DNA of 5,978 nucleotides from NCBI GenBank assembly GCA_964514665.1, contig CAZESH010000273.1, positions 1 to 5,978 of the forward strand, in the 5' to 3' direction. Shown here in pieces: positions 5,392 through 5,978 of this stretch. The translations under genes were made by a program, and so were the position numbers. The first letter of the stretch is position 1. Each line of letters opens with the position of its first letter. Below the pieces are notes generated by a model. That model did no database searches. It had not been told where the DNA came from and saw only the letters and a list, made by a program, of their open reading frames with translations. This stretch comes from CAZESH01 sp964514665. GTDB lineage: Bacteria; Bacillota; Bacilli; Paenibacillales; KCTC-25726.

Positions 5392-5410
5392 AAGGTTTTT
5401 CCTAAGTCTA
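5382..5410 (-). promoter_or_regulatory. Predicted main sigma-A-type promoter P1 for the nuo operon
   Basis: TAGACT (5410-5405) as -35 (4 of 6 matches to TTGACA), a 17-nt spacer, and a perfect extended -10, TGTTATAAT, with TATAAT at 5387-5382. Predicted start is near 5375, giving a leader of about 178 nt. It lies downstream of the atp terminator and points towards nuoA, so the nuo operon can be transcribed independently of atp. Confidence 0.72.
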
Positions 5411-5426
5411 TGCGCATGTATGCATA
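5410..5426. repeat. Two adjacent 8-bp palindromes at the upstream edge of P1
   Basis: ATGCGCAT (5410-5417) and TATGCATA (5419-5426) are both perfect palindromes separated by one base, touching the P1 -35 at 5410. A further TATGC at 5432-5436 can pair with GCATA at 5422-5426. TATGC occurs at 5409, 5419 and 5432. This arrangement could be an operator for a dimeric regulator, but the regulator is unknown. Confidence 0.4.
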
Positions 5427-5566
5427 AAACCTATGCTTTCCGGCGATGTGTTAACATTATGGACATAGATAAGGAGAGCTCTTTTGGGCGATGAAAAAAG
5501 TCACATTTTGCTATATTTTTTGCAGAATAAGAAGAACCTATTCCCATGACAGAATGTTTTCTTGTG
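5427..5566. other. Gene-free AT-rich spacer between the atp terminator and the nuo promoters
   Basis: About 140 bp with no convincing gene on either strand. It contains the palindromes TGTTAACA (5449-5456) and AGAGCTCT (5475-5482). At 5490-5505 the minus strand reads TGTGA-CTTTTT-TCATC, 8 of 10 matches to the FNR/CRP-family box TGTGA-N6-TCACA. That box lies roughly 120 bp upstream of the predicted P1 start, so any role is uncertain. Confidence 0.45.
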
Positions 5567-5620
5567 AAAAAAAACAAGGGACTATCCCTCAGCCATTACG
5601 GACTTTCAGGATAACCCCTT
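5567..5620 (-). terminator. Rho-independent terminator of the atp operon
   Basis: Beginning 14 nt after the atpC stop, AAGGGGTTATCC (5620-5609) pairs with GGATAGTCCCTT (5587-5576) over 12 bp, including two G-U pairs. The 21-nt loop can itself form a short inner stem. The stem is followed by G and eight T (5574-5567). This is a strong terminator for minus-strand transcription, so most atp transcripts should stop before nuoA. The opposite orientation lacks a clean T-run. Confidence 0.9.
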
Positions 5621-5634
5621 ATTCATTTTACTGC

Positions 5635-5978
5635 TTATCTTGACCGGCTTTCGCCGATTCTGATGCGGTTCAATGCTTTCTGCAGCGCTATCTCCGCCCT
5701 GCGAAAATCCACATCGTCCTGCTTGCTCTGCAAACGCCGTTCCGCACGTTCTTTTGCCGCAATAGCGCGGTCCAGATCAATTTCTCCGGGAAGCTCGGCA
5801 GATTCGGCCAGAATCACGACGCGGTCTTTGCGAACTTCAATAAATCCGCCATTTACCGCAATTAATTCTTCCGAATTCTCACGTTTCACTTTGACCGGAG
5901 CAATTTTCAACGGAGTGACTAATTGAAGATGCTGGGGAAGAATGCCCATTTCCCCTTCTACCCCTTTGACAACTACCA
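5635..5978 (-). CDS. atpC: ATP synthase F1 epsilon subunit (AtpC), N-terminus beyond the window edge
   Basis: Epsilon subunit of F1Fo ATP synthase, part of the central rotor stalk and an inhibitor of ATP hydrolysis. The frame runs from base 5978 (first readable residues VVVKGVEGEMGILPQHLQLV) to TAA at 5635, about 113 residues; roughly the first 20 are missing. An internal ATG at 5949 is the Met of the conserved GEMGILP and is not the start. The N-terminal beta-barrel (to about ILAESAELP) is followed by a two-helix C-terminal domain with AKERAERRLQ and DDVDFRRAEIALQKALNRI. IDLDRA (5781-5764) matches the I(L)DxxRA ATP-binding motif described for Bacillus-type epsilon subunits. This is the last gene of the atp operon, followed at once by a terminator. 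Confidence 0.97.
   Translation of the reverse strand, partial: VVVKGVEGEMGILPQHLQLVTPLKIAPVKVKRENSEELIAVNGGFIEVRKDRVVILAESAELPGEIDLDRAIAAKERAERRLQSKQDDVDFRRAEIALQKALNRIRIGESRSR

Noticed and set aside
5273..5494. A 73-codon plus-strand open frame in the atpC-nuoA control region
   Set aside because: No ribosome binding site before the ATG, no recognisable protein character, and it runs antisense through the predicted nuo promoters.
5561..5578. Rex-like site (TTGTG...ACAAG) just after the atp terminator stem
   Set aside because: The left half is incomplete and the spacing is shorter than the TTGTGAAN4TTCACAA consensus; the sequence is explained by the terminator T-run.
5491..5643. A 50-codon plus-strand open frame starting ATGAAAAAAGTC
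   Set aside because: The nearest AAGGAG is 14 nt upstream, the frame reads straight through the atp terminator and into the end of atpC, and the product looks like no known small protein.
1..5978. Mobile elements, CRISPR arrays, tRNA or rRNA genes, frameshifted genes
   Set aside because: No terminal repeats, transposase or integrase frames, spaced repeats or tRNA-like folds were seen, and all nuo frames are intact where visible.

Overview
The window is a stretch of core respiratory genes, all read from the minus strand. It shows the 3' part of an ATP synthase operon (atpC, epsilon subunit), then a separately promoted NADH:quinone oxidoreductase-like (complex I / NDH-1) operon in the order nuoA-B-C-D-H-I-J-K-L. 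nuoL runs off the low-coordinate edge. The organism is most likely a Bacillales firmicute, probably Paenibacillaceae or a close relative. The reasons are strong GGAGG-type ribosome binding sites, TTG start codons, a PS3/Bacillus-type epsilon subunit, separate nuoC and nuoD, and an atp-nuo adjacency without nuoEFG. The family-level placement is inferred from protein resemblance recalled from knowledge; no search was run.

Layout from high to low coordinates (direction of transcription). 5978-5635 is atpC without its first codons. 5620-5567 is a strong intrinsic terminator closing the atp operon. About 5566-5198 is a gene-free control region with two overlapping sigma-A-type promoters, several short palindromes and a leader of roughly 160-180 nt. 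5197-4823 is nuoA, 4838-4320 nuoB, 4323-3715 nuoC, 3711-2614 nuoD, 2614-1607 nuoH, 1575-1123 nuoI, 1119-595 nuoJ and 598-281 nuoK. 280-190 is a 91-nt spacer with a hairpin, and 189-1 is the start of nuoL. Most junctions overlap or are separated by only a few nucleotides, which points to one polycistronic mRNA with translational coupling.

Together the nuo genes encode the quinone-reducing connecting module (NuoB, C, D, I with clusters N2, N6a and N6b) and most of the proton-pumping membrane arm (NuoA, H, J, K and the start of L). The genes for the NADH-oxidising module (nuoE, nuoF, nuoG), which usually lie between nuoD and nuoH, are absent, because nuoD and nuoH overlap by one base. This fits the 11-subunit complex I known in many Bacillales, whose electron donor is not settled.

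I found no mobile element, CRISPR array, RNA gene or unknown protein system. The least explained part is the control region between atpC and nuoA: tandem promoters sharing bases, paired palindromes at the -35 element, and a leader with a 10-nt direct repeat offering alternative base-pairing.
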